DNA from: Mimachlamys varia
Lineage: Eukaryota; Mollusca; Bivalvia; Pectinida; Pectinidae
Length of the DNA stretch: 64,000 nucleotides
Reading direction: 5' to 3'
Assembly (NCBI GenBank): GCA_947623455.1
Contig: OX392527.1
Span: 27,892,201 to 27,956,200, forward strand
The position numbers and the translations under genes are program-made. The notes beneath the pieces were generated by a model that was not told the origin of the DNA, did not search any database, and saw only the letters and a program-made list of their open reading frames with translations. Positions 1 to 13,095 of this stretch are shown here, piece by piece. How positions within the stretch are numbered: position 1 is the first letter of the stretch; every line of letters begins with the position of its first letter.

Positions 1-1544
1 GGCCTTTCTCGTAGTATTGGCATGGGACAGGCAGAGTTATTAATGATGTCACATGCCCCGGATTCATCAGTACCGAAATCAAGATGGATAAAAAATCAGT
101 TCTGAATGGACATAAGACGCATTTTTTTCATATCTGTAGAAACTTCTAAAAAAAATATTTGTCTACCGTTTAAAAAAGTGTATGTTTAAGAAATGCCCCG
201 ATGCAGCTTGCGTATAACAAGTTGTCTGTCTTAAATACATTTTCTCAAACCAAACCAAATTATGAAAGTGTCCTTCCTCGGGCTTTTAGTTCAGGGGCAG
301 TCTGGTATGTGGTTTGGGGTGACTTTAAATATATAAAAAAAAAAAATGAATATTTTTTTAAAAATGTTAATAAGTTACTACGATTGATCTTTTTTGGACG
401 TGTCTGTCGGTGTGAGTGATCAGATGTCTACGGTCATACAGTGGTCATCAGTCTTATTAAGGACTTGTATCTTTGACATTTGGTATCTTTCGAAACAACG
501 AATCTTTCCGCTATACTCTCTTTGTGATATATCTCATATTACTTAAGTTAATCAGAATCATAAAACCAAATCACATACTGGCATTACCAATGGTCTGCTG
601 GCTAGATATGCAAGGACAGGTAGGAGCCAGGTCATCCAAATACATGAATGTTGGTCAAAATGATACTCAAGAATATGCACTGTTCCATGGCTACTCAACT
701 ATATATATGTATATATATTTATTACATTTTTGCCTGTGAAATATAGAAAAGTATGAAACTGATCAAACTTATTTTTTCAATGCAGTGATAAACAGTGAAA
801 ATATAAGATTGTGCAGTGAAAATATAAGGTTTTATCAGTGTAACATGAATAAGTGAGCCGTCATCAAAAAACGTCTACGTAGCAAAAGTAAACCGTGGTC
901 GTTATTTCACAGTAAAAATCTTACACGTCTATCTGTAGAAAAATGACCACAGTCTATATTTCTGTAATGATAAGGTGACCCGCCGTATATTTCAACGTTG
1001 GGTAGTTTTCCCTCCGGGTAATTTTTTCACGTTACACCGAAACTATTGTATGAGTTGTCCCCCTTCATCGAATCGATTGCTACGCACTCGTGAAAATATA
1101 ACAAAAATATGCCATACTCGTGAAATATATCCGATATTTAAGGGCAAACCATTAAAAATCCTCCTCTATATATAACCCATGAATACATAATCAATCCAAT
1201 AGCATTCATAGTGCTTTACTTTTATAGATACTTTATGTTTATTCATGGTTCTTATAGGCTAATTGAGAGTATCGTTTTTGTTTTTAGAGCACATTACATT
1301 TCATGGCTGTTACAAATTAATATGCAATGACGTCCTTTGTTGGACATATCTCTGTCATTTGTTTAGAACCAGTTTGACTTAAAATTAAAAAATGTTTGGA
1401 TAATACCAGTACCGGTTGAAAAGATCCATTCAAATAAAGTTGCAATTACATTTTCACTCCCAGATGCAATTTAATACACACCAATTAACATATTGCTATC
1501 ACTCATACATGTCTACTATTACCAACTTCCTATATTGCTTTTAG
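1..1544. other. Flank/intron 5' of first astacin exon; no exon recognised
   Basis: AT-rich sequence with no exon I can support. An earlier astacin exon (the one with the first conserved Cys and the CINF-like motif) should lie upstream on this strand but is not visible here, so it is either beyond the window edge or too diverged. Positions about 770-1180 look like a composite of transposon remnants: two direct copies of a short motif near 795 and 820, a small inverted pair around 889-950 (accgtggtc / gaccacag), and a segment at 1085-1130 with CACTCGTGAAAATAT-like words also seen in the foldback elements at 24.1 and 36.7 kb. Confidence 0.4.
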
Positions 1545-1963
1545 GTATTACACCGCCGTGGGTAAACAAGCCAAGGCAATGGTGCCACATAACATAACAA
1601 TAAATGCTGACCCAGTTTATCCAGGATCTGTTATGCACGAACTTATGCACGCCATGGGATTTTGGCACGAGCATGCGAGACCGGACAGAGATGATTACAT
1701 TACGATCGAAAAGAATAATATAATAGCAAATGAGGAAACCAATTTCTACAAACTATCAAACAGTCAAGTAGACCTGTCCTACAGAACTATTGATTATGAT
1801 CCCTGCTCCATTCTCCACTACGGTGCATACGCCTTCGCCAAATCAAAGACCAAATATACTATAAGTTTAAAACGCTCATATAAAGGCTTCAGTGAGTGCA
1901 TGGGACAAAGGGATAAGTTGAGGGACAGTGACGTACAGCGAATACGGAAAATGTTCGCTTGCG
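1545..1963 (+). CDS. Astacin (M12A) metalloprotease exon, first paralogue, partial gene
   Basis: One exon encoding the C-terminal two thirds of an astacin catalytic domain. It is preceded by a ttgcttttag acceptor and ends at gcg|gtaagt. Seen: zinc motif HELMHAMGFWHEH followed by ARPDRD, a Met-turn-like SILHY with the conserved Tyr, the GQRxxLxxxDVxRIRKMFAC end, start phase 2 and end phase 1. The boundaries equal those of exons 6+7 of the downstream astacin gene, but without the intron between them. Oddities: the Met of the Met-turn is Leu; the two Cys that normally form a disulfide before the zinc helix are both absent (YYTAVG instead of CYSDVG, and DPVYPGS instead of DPRCLYRG); two new Cys appear in DPCSI and SECMGQ. 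The frame is open throughout, so it may be functional. Upstream signal/propeptide exons and the downstream domain are not found, so whether this is a complete gene or a fragment is open. Confidence 0.85.
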
Positions 1964-2164
1964 GTAAGTTTCTCTTTATATCATTTACTTTTGATTACCA
2001 GTTCTTTACTTATAGTTTGAATTGGTAAGACATTATCTTCCTTTAAAAAACAACTGTCGTGATAGCATTTTACTCATACAATAATAAAGTATCAAAATAA
2101 AATGACAATTTAGAAATAAGTGTCGATACAACACCTCATAACAAAACTATTTTGACTTCCCTTT

Positions 2165-2365
2165 CTATAAATAAGGTGTTATGAACCTCCAATAACTGAG
2201 GTTTCATGAACTTTGTCATGAACCTCCAATAACTAAGATTGCATGACTCTCCAGTAAATATGGTGTCATGAACCCCCACTACATCGGGTGTCATGAACCT
2301 CTAATAAATAGGGTGTCATGAACCTTAAATAACCACGGTGCCATGAACCTCCACTTAATGTTGCA
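2165..2365. repeat. Minisatellite, ~27-bp unit, about 7 diverged copies
   Basis: Diverged head-to-tail copies of a unit built around GTGTCATGAACCTCCAATAA. It lies 200 bp past the donor of the first astacin exon. No exon sequence is recognisable in the unit. Confidence 0.75.
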
Positions 2366-5300
2366 TTACCGCAATATATCCCATCAAATCCAACAAGAAA
2401 TCACATTAGGGAAGGATTAAAAAACATGAATAAACTCAAAAGCATATTATGTACAATATTCTTCATTATCAATGTTTTCTTGATCAGACCAATATTCCAG
2501 CCCAATTAAGTAGAGCTTCTGAGAGATACAAAGACTGAAATGTTTCTTAAGTAATTTCAAATGTATTAACTTAATCGTTTATTCCATTTTACTGCACTGT
2601 GAAAATAATTCTTCCGAGTCCTTATACTGACAGAGCCGTGAAAATTGCATGTGCAGTAAAATTGCAAACCTGATCTGGTTTGAAGGTTTGGCTGTTACTG
2701 TAAAAACCTTTGTTTTTAGGCGAACAAAACAGCAACCAAGACATACTATAAAATACTCAGATTTAAATTGAATTGTGGCGATCAATTACGGTATGAGGGA
2801 ATGTGTCCTCTTCAGATATATTTGAGTGATTTTGAAATAGCCCAATAATGTTCTAAGTGAAAGTTTCAAACTGCATTAACACGTTTAAAAAAGGGAGATA
2901 ATCTTGAAAAACAAACACAACAATTCAACGTTAAGTATTGATCACATGACCCAATATAAACATAATTTTACTTACTTAAGTGTGGTTTTACACGCGCATG
3001 CCTGCATCCACACATTTCGGCATAATTTTAATGAACTTAACTAACTAGGAAGTTCAATTTACACATACATACCTGCTGTACCTGTCACCATTGTTAAAAT
3101 CAATTTTCTATAAAATAATACATTTATACCAAAAACAACTATTTTCAATTATCGCATTCACTTTATTTACAATATGATATAGGATAGAAACTATATATAT
3201 AATAATTAGGTGTTTTTAATTGTATGAATTGAATTTTGGAAGAACTAAAGAAAGAAATGAAATAATTCAATTTGTATCTGTCCATTAAATATACAATTCG
3301 ATTTTTGTTATCATGAATATTGTTTACAACAATAAATATATCAGTTTGTTTTGTATATAACCTAATAATCATATGGTAACAATAGTATGCAATTTTTTAC
3401 ATAGCATAAATTATTTGTATATTATCAAGAGTGATACGAAGATAAAAAGAAGAAGGTCAACCAGCGCAGCGCCTTCAAGTAAGTAATATTTAAATATTTG
3501 ACTGAATGATTTATTTATGATTACACTGTATAAGAATGTATTTATAACATATTCGCAATAAGCAGTATCTACTTTCAATCAACTAGTTTGCACCTACATG
3601 TATATCAAAAGCTCACCACTATTTTCCTGCTCATTAATGTTGTTTCAAATTTCTACTTTCAAACTTTGATTTTTAAGGGTTTTTTGTATGTTTCTATTTC
3701 CGATATTCGACTAGGAAGGGAAATAATTTCTTAATATCAGCAGACGAATATATATATAGCTAGCGTACTGCACGAGTGTATTGAAGAATCCAAAGATTAA
3801 TCTTGTAAAATTTCATTACAAGGTTAATTTTAAATATATATCATAACTGTGTTGTGTTTATAGCCTAAATACGAGTAGATCTTATTACGAATGAGGTGTT
3901 AAAAAAAACTGGAGTTTTATCGTGATACTTTTATGAAACAATATTTTGATGATTATTACCAGTTCACAATTCTATGAATGAAATTTTAAATTGAATATTT
4001 GTTGCACATTTTACAATTCCAGCTGTTTCAACCAGACAATTCTGGAAACTATTTAATAACAATAAAAGTATAGATTAGCGATAATTCCCATAAAAATTGA
4101 TCCATAGTTTTTTTTTTAACACATTAACCTAGAAATAGTTTCTTTCAATATGTATCAGCATAAGTGTTCTTTAAGCCGTTTTCATATATCCATTCCCCTA
4201 AAGATATACCTTTTTTGACACGAGTATAGTTCATATTCACTGGATCGTAATTCCTCTGCAATTTGTTACGACATGTTATCAGCAATTTGGGTTAAACGAA
4301 GATTTACCTTTGCTTACCATTTATCTCCCAATATCTGTATTTTAGAAATGTCATTATTGGTAGCATTAATAGGATTACAAAAGTTATATTTTACAATTAA
4401 TATCGGCAACAGTATCATTCAGTTTTAAACAAGAAATAACAGTAAACCCATGCTTGAACAAAGAGGTCTTATTAAAGAATTCAAGAATTTGATGTTTTGA
4501 GATTTGGTTAAATTACGACATTTATCACAACTCTTTGCTCTGTCCTATGAATATTTAGTTTTATTCAGATTGATAGATACAAGGCTGAAAAAGGACCAGT
4601 GCAGCATTTCTTTGTAACGAAACCATAGCTACTGATTTATTTTTTCTCTATGTTATACTCCTTTTGATGACAATTTTCCTTTGTTAACTAAAACAAAATG
4701 ATTATATGACGTTGCAAACTTTAGCTGATCTGTCGTGAAAATTCTCAATCGGTGCCATTTATCGCTCCGGAAGCGTTAAAGGATGTAGTAGGGATTTTTG
4801 CTCCTGTTCTTTTGTATATTGCTTTTTATTGTAAATCTTCGCTAACTACTCTTAACCATTGACCATATAGCACTATAAACACTAACAATGACTTAACGCA
4901 ATAGTCAATGTTTATAAGATACTATGTTTTAAAAAAAATTCATCTGTTCTAACTTAATCTGCATATTGTTTGACAAGTATCACATTAAGAATTTATTGTT
5001 AGCTCTTTTCCTGTTGACTATGTAACACACATACGTATTCATTCAATAAATGACTAGAAAGGACTTTTACTAAGTTGCAAAAAATATAATGTATCCTTTA
5101 TGTGGTGAAATGTATCCGTTTCTTTTACTGTTAATGGTCATTTTATTATTGAACATCACAGTAAATGATTGAGAAATATGATAATACGTACGGCTCAACA
5201 AAACTGAACCTCGCATTCTATGAATATATATTTGTTATTGGTATAGTCTGTTGTGCTTTTGACATGAATATTATATTATTCATATTATAGACAAAATTTA

Positions 5301-5414
5301 CAAAATATTGTGTAATTCCGTATTTCATTGCATTTGCAGACACAATCCTGCATTCGAGGCTGTTAATCGACAAACACCTGACATGAATGGAAACTTTCAT
5401 ATAATCTTTAGTAG
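2366..5414. other. Gene-free AT-rich stretch
   Basis: No supported gene. The only coding-like scrap is 3434-3478, a short basic stretch before a gtaagt; its acceptor context is poor and I do not call it an exon. Confidence 0.5.
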
Positions 5415-5630
5415 GACTTCACTGCTAACCTGGTAGAAAAGACTTAACTGCAGTTCTGGGAGCAAAGGACTTCTCTGCAATTTGGTAGCAAACGACTTTT
5501 CTGCAGTTCAGGTAGTAAATGACTTCTCTGCAGTTCTGATAGCAAACGACTTCTCTGCAGTTCAGGTAGTAAATGGCTTCTATGCAGTTCTCGCAGAAAC
5601 TGACTTCTCTACAATCCTGTTAAAAAAATT
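5415..5630. repeat. Minisatellite, 26-27-bp unit, about 8 copies
   Basis: Copies of GACTTCTCTGCAGTTCAGG plus an AGTAAAT/AGCAAAC ending start at 5415, 5441, 5468, 5494, 5521, 5548, 5575 and 5602. The alternating endings suggest an older two-unit (about 54 bp) period. Confidence 0.85.
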
Positions 5631-8394
5631 TCGGAAAATATGATAGCACAGGACTTGACTGCGGATAAAACCATCACTGTGTGACTGTTGATCGTACGGC
5701 TATGGTGAATAACCCTGCAAGCAGAAACGTTTTAGTACGATTTATATTGGATATCTACAACAGTGACATATTCGCAATGTTTCTATCTTGTCTTCCATTT
5801 CTATTTCACATTAGCAATGTTTCTATCTTGGTCTTCCATTTCAATTTTATATATTCCTTTTTTTTACAAACTGATTTAGCGTCTTCAAATACTATTGAAG
5901 TACGATTTGACTGTAACATGATCGTAAGTGATAAACATGTTGCTTTTTGTTTTGTTAACTTGCATTTCTGTAAATAGATACTTTGATACAGTATTAAATT
6001 TGTTGAAACGTTTTAAAATATTACAACTCAAATCTGCTTATAATAGATCGTTTTCTATATGTGTTAATGTTATTCATAGCCGGACAATTAGTGTACACAT
6101 TCTTCAATTTTTGCAGACGATATGCTATAAATGTATTTTTTTGTCAATTTAAATGTGTATATTTAAGCTCAACACGTCCAAAGGACCAAAATGAGCTCAT
6201 GCCATACCATGGCCTCCGTCGCATGTCGTCTGTCCGTCAAAACCCCGCTGGCCCCATAGTCTACGGGGACAGGGTTTCAGTGGAAGCAGCCCCAGGTGAC
6301 TGGGGTTCCAATTGATACAAATGATGGAACAGGCCCTCGAGGGGCCTGAGAGGTGGGGCCGAAAACCGGCAATTCAGCTAGATAAGTGTTTTGATCACAT
6401 TCCTGAACGACACTGTACTGTTGTGGCAGATTCCAAACAGGAAAAGTGTGTGCAATTTACATTACACATGCATTCTTGTCATATTTGCGAAAATCCGGTT
6501 TAGCGATACAGGCCGTCTGGGCATTTTGTTTATATTTGTTTTTATATTTCCCTTTCCTTTTTATTCACACGATTAAGATTCTGAATACACAGAGCTTATA
6601 TTGAATAACATCTGGATAATTATCTTCACTTTTACATGTAATATGAATATAATGTGTTAAAACGTAATTATCACTTTTTCTTTTCAACTATTAAGTTAAG
6701 GTTGATGGTAAAACGAATAGTTATCAAATATAAAACGAAAAGTACGCGGAATTATATGTCTTGCCTTTTGTTCCTTGTGTGAATGACGTCAAAGTTAAAA
6801 CGGAATATAAAAGTATGACAAAATACACAGAGACTAAAAGTAAACAGAAAAGGTTTATTTGTTTCTATACATAGCATTGACTAAATAAAATAGTATATGT
6901 TCCCAATGTTTCTGATTGATATGAATATGCATATCTTTGTTTCATGAATTGATATAGTTCCCCTCTAAAGATTCAATATTTCGCAATCATCGATTTACTG
7001 TCTGTTTTAACCTGTTATACTTTCTTGTACTTTGTTGTTTTTCTCTTAATTCCTTTTTGTTAGTATATATTTATTTTTTTCATTCAACATTGTTTAATTT
7101 ATCGTTTTTTATCATTATTTGTTTTCATTCTTACTTTAAAGGACTGATATTCACATAGAATATTAATCACATTTTAAATATGAGTTATACGCAATTGCAT
7201 TATACTAAATATAAGAATTGGTTCCTAAAAATATATGAGTCACGTAGTCAAGCATATCCGTATTGTTTCATTAAAAAACGAGTGATTTTTGTGAAAAGTT
7301 ACAATCGATTTTGATAGATGAAAGCATTTTTTTGATAGCATGATCTTTAAGTAACACTTGGTGATTTATTCCCATTTCCGACATAGAACAACACTTATGT
7401 AATCATGCCCTAGCAAACCGGCCTGGGGAAGTTTGATCTTTACACCACTAGTTAACAGGTTACGGGCCAGTATAGCATCCCAAACGTTAAGGTATCAGCT
7501 TAATCATATGTCCTATGTGAAATATGTAATTGTCTGTAAGTATATAGATAAGATTATTTTGTATTTTACTCTCGTCATATTCACTATAACTGCTACTCTC
7601 ACTGTTGATTCATGTTTGTCTCTTCTTCAGCATTAAACGCTTAAACTATCAATTCTCTTTGTCTTTCATTATATCACGTAAAATCATTTAATATGGTATA
7701 CAAGAGAATTGGTTCAAGTAAAACAAGATAGTTGTCCAAATGAGCTACATAAGGGACAAAACCAATTCAACATATGAAGCCACAATTTACATAATAGGGT
7801 TAAAAATTCAGAGAATACCAAAAGCATCAACAAAACCGTGTACGTGTAAATACAACATTGTTTAACAAAAACATTCTGTCTCAAGTCAAGATAAGGATAA
7901 AAGGGTAATCTATTCAAAATAAAATATTTGACATTTACGTCAAGAACAAAATGATACTGCTTTCCATACGCAAGTCATCAATTTTAGGCTTACCATCCTC
8001 CCAATTTCATGCTGTGTTAAAGTCACATAAACAGTATATGACGGATCTTATATGAGTTTCCGTTTCATATGGGATTTATGAAACTAGATATTTCTTTTTA
8101 ATTTCGCAAGCCTCTGGTAAGATGAAACGTAAACGAGTATAGATAGTTTCATCCCATTTTCAAATTATGGATATTTATTCGTGTAAAACGTTAACATACA
8201 CCATTGAAAAGTAAAACGCTACGTTAATTCTCAAGTCTGAAAATTAATGACGTCAGGAACAATTGTCCTAGGCGTGTCGAAGCAATAAGAAAAATGAAAA
8301 CTTACAGCCTATCACAGGACTGATGTGTCATATAACACATGTGTTATACGCAAAAAAAGACATGGGAATATCTATTGCATAACAAGGCAACACA
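5631..8394. other. Gene-free stretch with one dispersed-repeat fragment
   Basis: At about 6165-6400 there is a GC-richer island (ATGAGCTCATGCCATACC, GTCGTCTGTCCGTC, then a region around GGGGCCTGAGAGGTGGGGCC) of a kind I associate with dispersed repeats in mollusc genomes. That attribution is from memory and unverified. Two near-identical copies of a GCAATGTTTCTATCTTG segment sit at 5776 and 5815. Nothing else is recognised apart from the retroelement tail at 7795-7850, listed separately. Confidence 0.4.
7795..7850 (-). mobile_element. Solo 3' tail of the YIDD retroelement, minus strand
   Basis: The reverse complement contains CACGGTTTTGTTGATGCTTT followed by GGTATTCTCTGAATT. This is the same tail that ends the reverse-transcriptase fragments at 15.6, 37.8 and 39.4 kb. 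No RT coding sequence is attached. Confidence 0.55.
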
Positions 8395-8925
8395 CAACAA
8401 TTTATCATTACAAACAATTAATCATTACAAACATTCAATCATAACAAACAATTAATTAATCAATACAAACAATTAATCATTACAAACAATTAATCTTTAC
8501 AAACAATTAATCATAACAAACAATTAATTAATCAATACAAACAATTAATCAATATAAACAATTAATCATTACAAACAATTAATCATTACAAACAATCAAT
8601 CATAACAAACAATCAATCATTGCAAACAATTAATAATGTTTAATCATTACAATCAATTAACCGCTACAAACAATTAATCCCTACAAACAATTAATCATTA
8701 CAAACAATTAATCTTTAAAATCATTTTATAAATGCAAACAATTAATCAATACAAACAATTGATTATTACAAACTATTAATTTTTACAAACATTGAATCAA
8801 TACAAACAACATATCAATTTAAAACAATTAATTAATGCAAACAAGTGATCATTACAAACAATTGATCATTACAAACAATTGATTAATATGAACAATTAAT
8901 CAATGCAAACAATTAATCATCACTC
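8395..8925. repeat. Low-complexity minisatellite, ~17-bp ATTAATCATTACAAACA unit
   Basis: About 530 bp of tandem, drifting copies of AATCATTACAAACAATT, with interruptions such as AATTAATTAATCAATAC. Very AT-rich and G-poor on the plus strand. Confidence 0.9.
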
Positions 8926-9009
8926 TTTATTGCATTATCAAAAACGGTCTGTCAATGTCGAATCTTAAGAAATTAATGTATTTGGATTTCAGATTCAAAT
9001 GTTCAAAGA

Positions 9010-9300
9010 TGACACACATGTGCTGCACCTTTTAAATTTAGCAACAGATACAGCATGCCGAAAAAATGAATTAAACTGCACCATACAGCTGTTTTGTTCT
9101 CCTAGGACTATTCAGTGATGCTAGGGGCCAAAAGGTGTGAATCCAAAATTTCTAAATCAATGTAGAAACAGAAGAGTCGGGTGCGCAAAACCTCCTCAGC
9201 CCACGAACTTAAAAGTAAACTCAAACCAGCTCTTTATAATTTCAAATCGTGTACTATGAATATGTGTATATTATGTACCGTGACACTATTCAAACGTTCA
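9010..9300 (+). repeat. Dispersed repeat family A, copy 1
   Basis: Starts with ACACACATGTGCTGCACCTT and continues through GATACAGCATGCCGAAAAAA, CAGTGATGCTAGGGGCCAAA and AATCGTGTACTATGAATATG. The same string of landmarks recurs at 15.78, 25.95-26.14 (inverted), 34.94-35.2, 35.28-35.38 and 42.85-42.95 kb. Parts translate to a conserved-looking peptide ([17 protein letters not shown]), so the family may derive from a coding element. I do not recognise the family. Confidence 0.7.
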
Positions 9301-9704
9301 AACACCAAGATAAAACATAAATCAAGAATTACTAGCAACATATCAACTATAAATCATTTTGTTATTGATAATTTCCAATGAAATTAAGCAGATTACACAG
9401 TGTAGTTTTGTTGTAGTTCTGATAAAACGTTTTTCTTCTAAATGTCACGTAGTTGCCTCAACCTGACAAACTTGTTTTCTGAAACGAATACTCTCATTGC
9501 CACTGCAGAGCGCTTTATAAGTTAAATCAATAAGGTGGACCATATCATGGACAACGTGTCGTATCAGGAAAATAATAAAACATATATTATACCTATTGAC
9601 ACGGAAGAACTCTTTCTCACACATATAGCTTGCGACTAACATTGACTTCTAAATGAAATACGAATAAGTTGTGATTGACTACTATTATATCGAGTTTAAA
9701 GTCA

Positions 9705-9995
9705 GTTATGTCCCCTTGGCCAATGTCACTCGCCGGTAATCTTTCGGGGTATGGCGAGTCGTATAGTTATGCCCCCTTTGCCGATGGCACTCGCCGGTAA
9801 TCTTTCGGGGTATGACGAGTCGTACAGTTATGCCCCCTTGGCCGATGGCACTCGCCGGTAATCTTTCGGGGTATGAAGAGTCGTACAGTTATGCCCCCTT
9901 GGCCGATGGCACTCGCCGGTAATCTTTCGGGGTATGAAGAGTCGTACAGTTATGCCCCCTTTGCCGATGGCACTCGCCGGGTAGAATATCGGGGT
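9705..9995. repeat. Minisatellite, 61-bp unit, about 5 copies
   Basis: Exact 61-bp spacing (copies start at 9706, 9767, 9828, 9889, 9950). The unit contains ATGGCACTCGCCGGTAATCT and TTCGGGGTATGACGAGTCGT. GC content is well above the surroundings and identity between copies is high, which suggests recent expansion. Confidence 0.92.
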
Positions 9996-12179
9996 AAGAC
10001 GACATATTGATCCCAAACTACATTAAGTTAAAAAAAGGTTGGCCTAACACCTCACCATTACTACCTTGTAAATAACACCTCGAAGGATCAAACCGAGAGA
10101 ACGCTATAGAAACCAAAAGTATAACATACTTATCTAGATTTATAAACACGTTCCTCAGCAATCTCTTGGATTTTTTTTCACAGATTTTCCACCATTTTTA
10201 CTGATTGTAAGGGGGTTATGCGCTGTCTAATAACTTTATATAAGTCCTCTCAGTGATAGTAATATACACAATGGTGCAAACATGGACATAAAATAACACA
10301 TTACACATTACAATCTCAATGCTTAACCAAGAGGCAACTCCATAAGATAATAATTAAGGATTTTGTTATGAAGAGAATACTAAAACATAGGTAGAATGAA
10401 TACACAAAAAATAAGCATTTAGATTGAAATTGACTTTTTAAAATACCTTGTAAAGGCTGTAATGAATAAACATCTGATGATATTGAATTTTCTTACCCCA
10501 ACAGATACAGGCCAAACAGTTCATTTTACCATCACACAAAACAGGCCATCCACTGTATTATTTTATTGTTATACGGTGCTACATGTGTATAACCTGTTTA
10601 TAAAGGGTTTTTTTTTATAAATATGGTTTTTATTTAACTGTGTTGTAGAAAGTCTTAACGTTTTTGTAACGATCTTGGCAATTATTAATATTGGTATATA
10701 AAGTCATTCGTAATGCTGTATTCAACCCGTATATAAGTAAATCAACAAGCTTGATTTGTTGAGACTATACCAAATTTTAGCATTAGCATGAAATGCATAT
10801 CCTTATAAGTATATGAGCTCACCAATACAATTGTTAATTACTTATTTCACACCTTCATTGGGCCACATGTTGGTAAATATGTTTTGACCATCTTTGTGTT
10901 TCTCCTATAATCAATACGTGTATATTCAGCATGTACATTGATCTCTGGTTTGTACAAACTCAACCCACGGATAGATTAGTACATTCTTATCGCTTTGTGT
11001 TTATTTATACAATAGATATGTATTTTGTTTCGATTTTCACTCAACAACGACAATGAGTAATACTTAAGATTTTTTTTTGGAGATAGCGTACCGAAAGTCT
11101 GAAGTTATTCAGAACAAACCCTAAGATAGAACATTCAATTAAACGGAACGTTGTAGGAATGTATATATTCATAATTCCAAAATTTATAGAATTTTCGATA
11201 AGTTAGTAACTATATGTTAACAAACTGAAGCATAGAAGTTTAATTCAAGCAAACTTATCAGTCGGTTGCCTACCACAGCCGGGATCATCAAAGAGCAATG
11301 TATTAAAGCTAATACCAACGCCTGTACAACCAGGAAGCATTAGACATTGATAAGAGACAAGTTCGACCAGTACACATGATTCAAAATATCTGACAGGACA
11401 ATATAAGGTCAATCAGTACAAGAAAACGGCCATCGTGTAAATAGCGTGCACGCTACATGTAAAGTTTACTCATTACAGAAACAGAAGGATGATCACTCAA
11501 AACTAGAGCATTATTAAACATGAAGGGTATATATTTAGTTTTTTCATGGGAGCATGTAGAGATATGTTTTAAATATGTGTAATTACATGCATTATTGTAC
11601 ATTATCCCGTCAACATGCACATGTTACTAAATTCACACTTGATCTAGGCCTAAACAATTTTAAACAGAAATATATCACGACAATGAGATTTTCGTGAATT
11701 TAGTAAGACGTGTTCTTTACAAACCAACAAAAACTATAGCAAACCTTCAATGACACATATTTAAGATGGTAATTACGAGAACTGTTCAACAAAACATCGA
11801 AAGGTTACATTACTCAGTATTTAAAACATAACAGAAATCTTCAAATATCAATGTCATTTCAGAATTTTGTGTAAATGGCTTGATACTTACACAGAAATAA
11901 ACCATAGATAAAGCAACCCGACAACGAGGCATGATTAAGCTTTCATTTTTCTTACTTGACTGTCATGTCCTACTCTTGACTTCTGTGTCTCGCGAAAACA
12001 TCTATCTCTGAAATAATGAAACAAGATCATATTATTTGTGTGTCATGCATATCGCAAATGGAAACGAATGGTTATATTGAACTTTTTTCGAATACTTTTA
12101 ATCAGTGTCTATTTCTTCTATATCGAAATGAGAAGCCAATGTTTACAAGTGACGTTTTGGATGAACCACATACATTAGA
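9996..12179. other. Gene-free AT-rich stretch
   Basis: No exon, RNA gene or clear repeat seen. Confidence 0.4.
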
Positions 12180-12560
12180 ATTTTAAAATACCCAGAGAAT
12201 ACCGAAGCGTCAACAAAACCATAATTCAAACCCCAAATCTGTTAAACTACGAGCATAATATGCAAAGTTACCTGGAGACCTTCCAAAAGTACTAGCAGTA
12301 TAGGAAAATAATGCTGCTGATGATGAAGTACAGGAGAGTAAGACGGTGTTCCGGAAGAGGAAGCATCTTCTGTGCCATCGACGACACCCGCTATGTAAAT
12401 CTGTCACATACACGTAAATGTCACGTCCTGAAAGTGGGAAATGCGGCATCTTTCACAATCACAAGTTGGGATACTAATGAGCATATTAACAAATATCCAT
12501 CTTCATATCATATAATCATACAGAATAGTTTTCAATGAGACCAAGATGGCGACCACAACC
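12180..12560 (-). mobile_element. 3' fragment of the YIDD retroelement, minus strand
   Basis: Reverse-complemented, this aligns with 39190-39445. It has the TGGTCGCCATCTTG start, then TTTACATAGCGGGTGTCGTC, then TCTTCCGGAACACC, and finally the GGTTTTGTTGACGCTTCGGT tail. It is the 3' part of the element, after the reverse-transcriptase core. Reading frames are broken. Confidence 0.7.
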
Positions 12561-12999
12561 TTAATATAGGCTTCGCCAACCACCTAATTACAAAAGAACG
12601 ATGGCTCGAGAGTATAGTTTAAATACGAGTCCGTTATTGTCACTGTAAATATGCTCATCATAATGGCTCACATACCATACGTTTGTGAATAATTAAGACT
12701 TCTGTTCTGTTGATATCGGTATGATTTACTGAAAAACGACGTTCTGGTATAATGAACAGCTGATTTATAGTAATAACAACATTACAAAAAAAATAAAGTA
12801 TGTCAATTCATTTGTATTAAAATCGGGTACATCAGAAAATAAAAAACAGATTTTAAATTGAGATATAGAGGTTATTTAATTGCTTCCTGTTAAATATCAA
12901 AAAAAAAAAAAAATCACGAGTATGGCAGATATTTTTTTATATTTTCACAAATGCAGTTTTGTTTTACACGTTTGTACGACACCTGGATATTTCATGAAA

Positions 13000-13095
13000 A
13001 GATTACCCCCAATGCATTTCTATGTATTTTGTGAAAATACCAAAGCGTCAGCAAAACTAGTATCCAACAAAAATCCATTAATCTAGGGACAAAAT
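13000..13095 (-). mobile_element. Solo 3' tail of the YIDD retroelement, minus strand
   Basis: The reverse complement reads TTGTCCCTAGATTAATGGAT and then TTTTGCTGACGCTTTGGTAT, a decayed version of the element's 3' end. No RT sequence adjoins it. Confidence 0.5.

Noticed and set aside
3434..3478. Basic mini-exon ending at gtaagt after the first astacin exon
   Set aside because: No polypyrimidine tract before it and no domain similarity; lysine-rich chance frame.
5665..5760. Possible CUB-like exon (NNPASRNVLVRFILD) for the first astacin gene
   Set aside because: Only a short, loose resemblance to the CUB core; the nearest acceptor leads into a stop in the required phase, and a donor is not evident.
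8395..9995. CRISPR-like arrays (17-bp and 61-bp repeats)
   Set aside because: Units are contiguous with no unique spacers and the DNA is eukaryotic; these are minisatellites.
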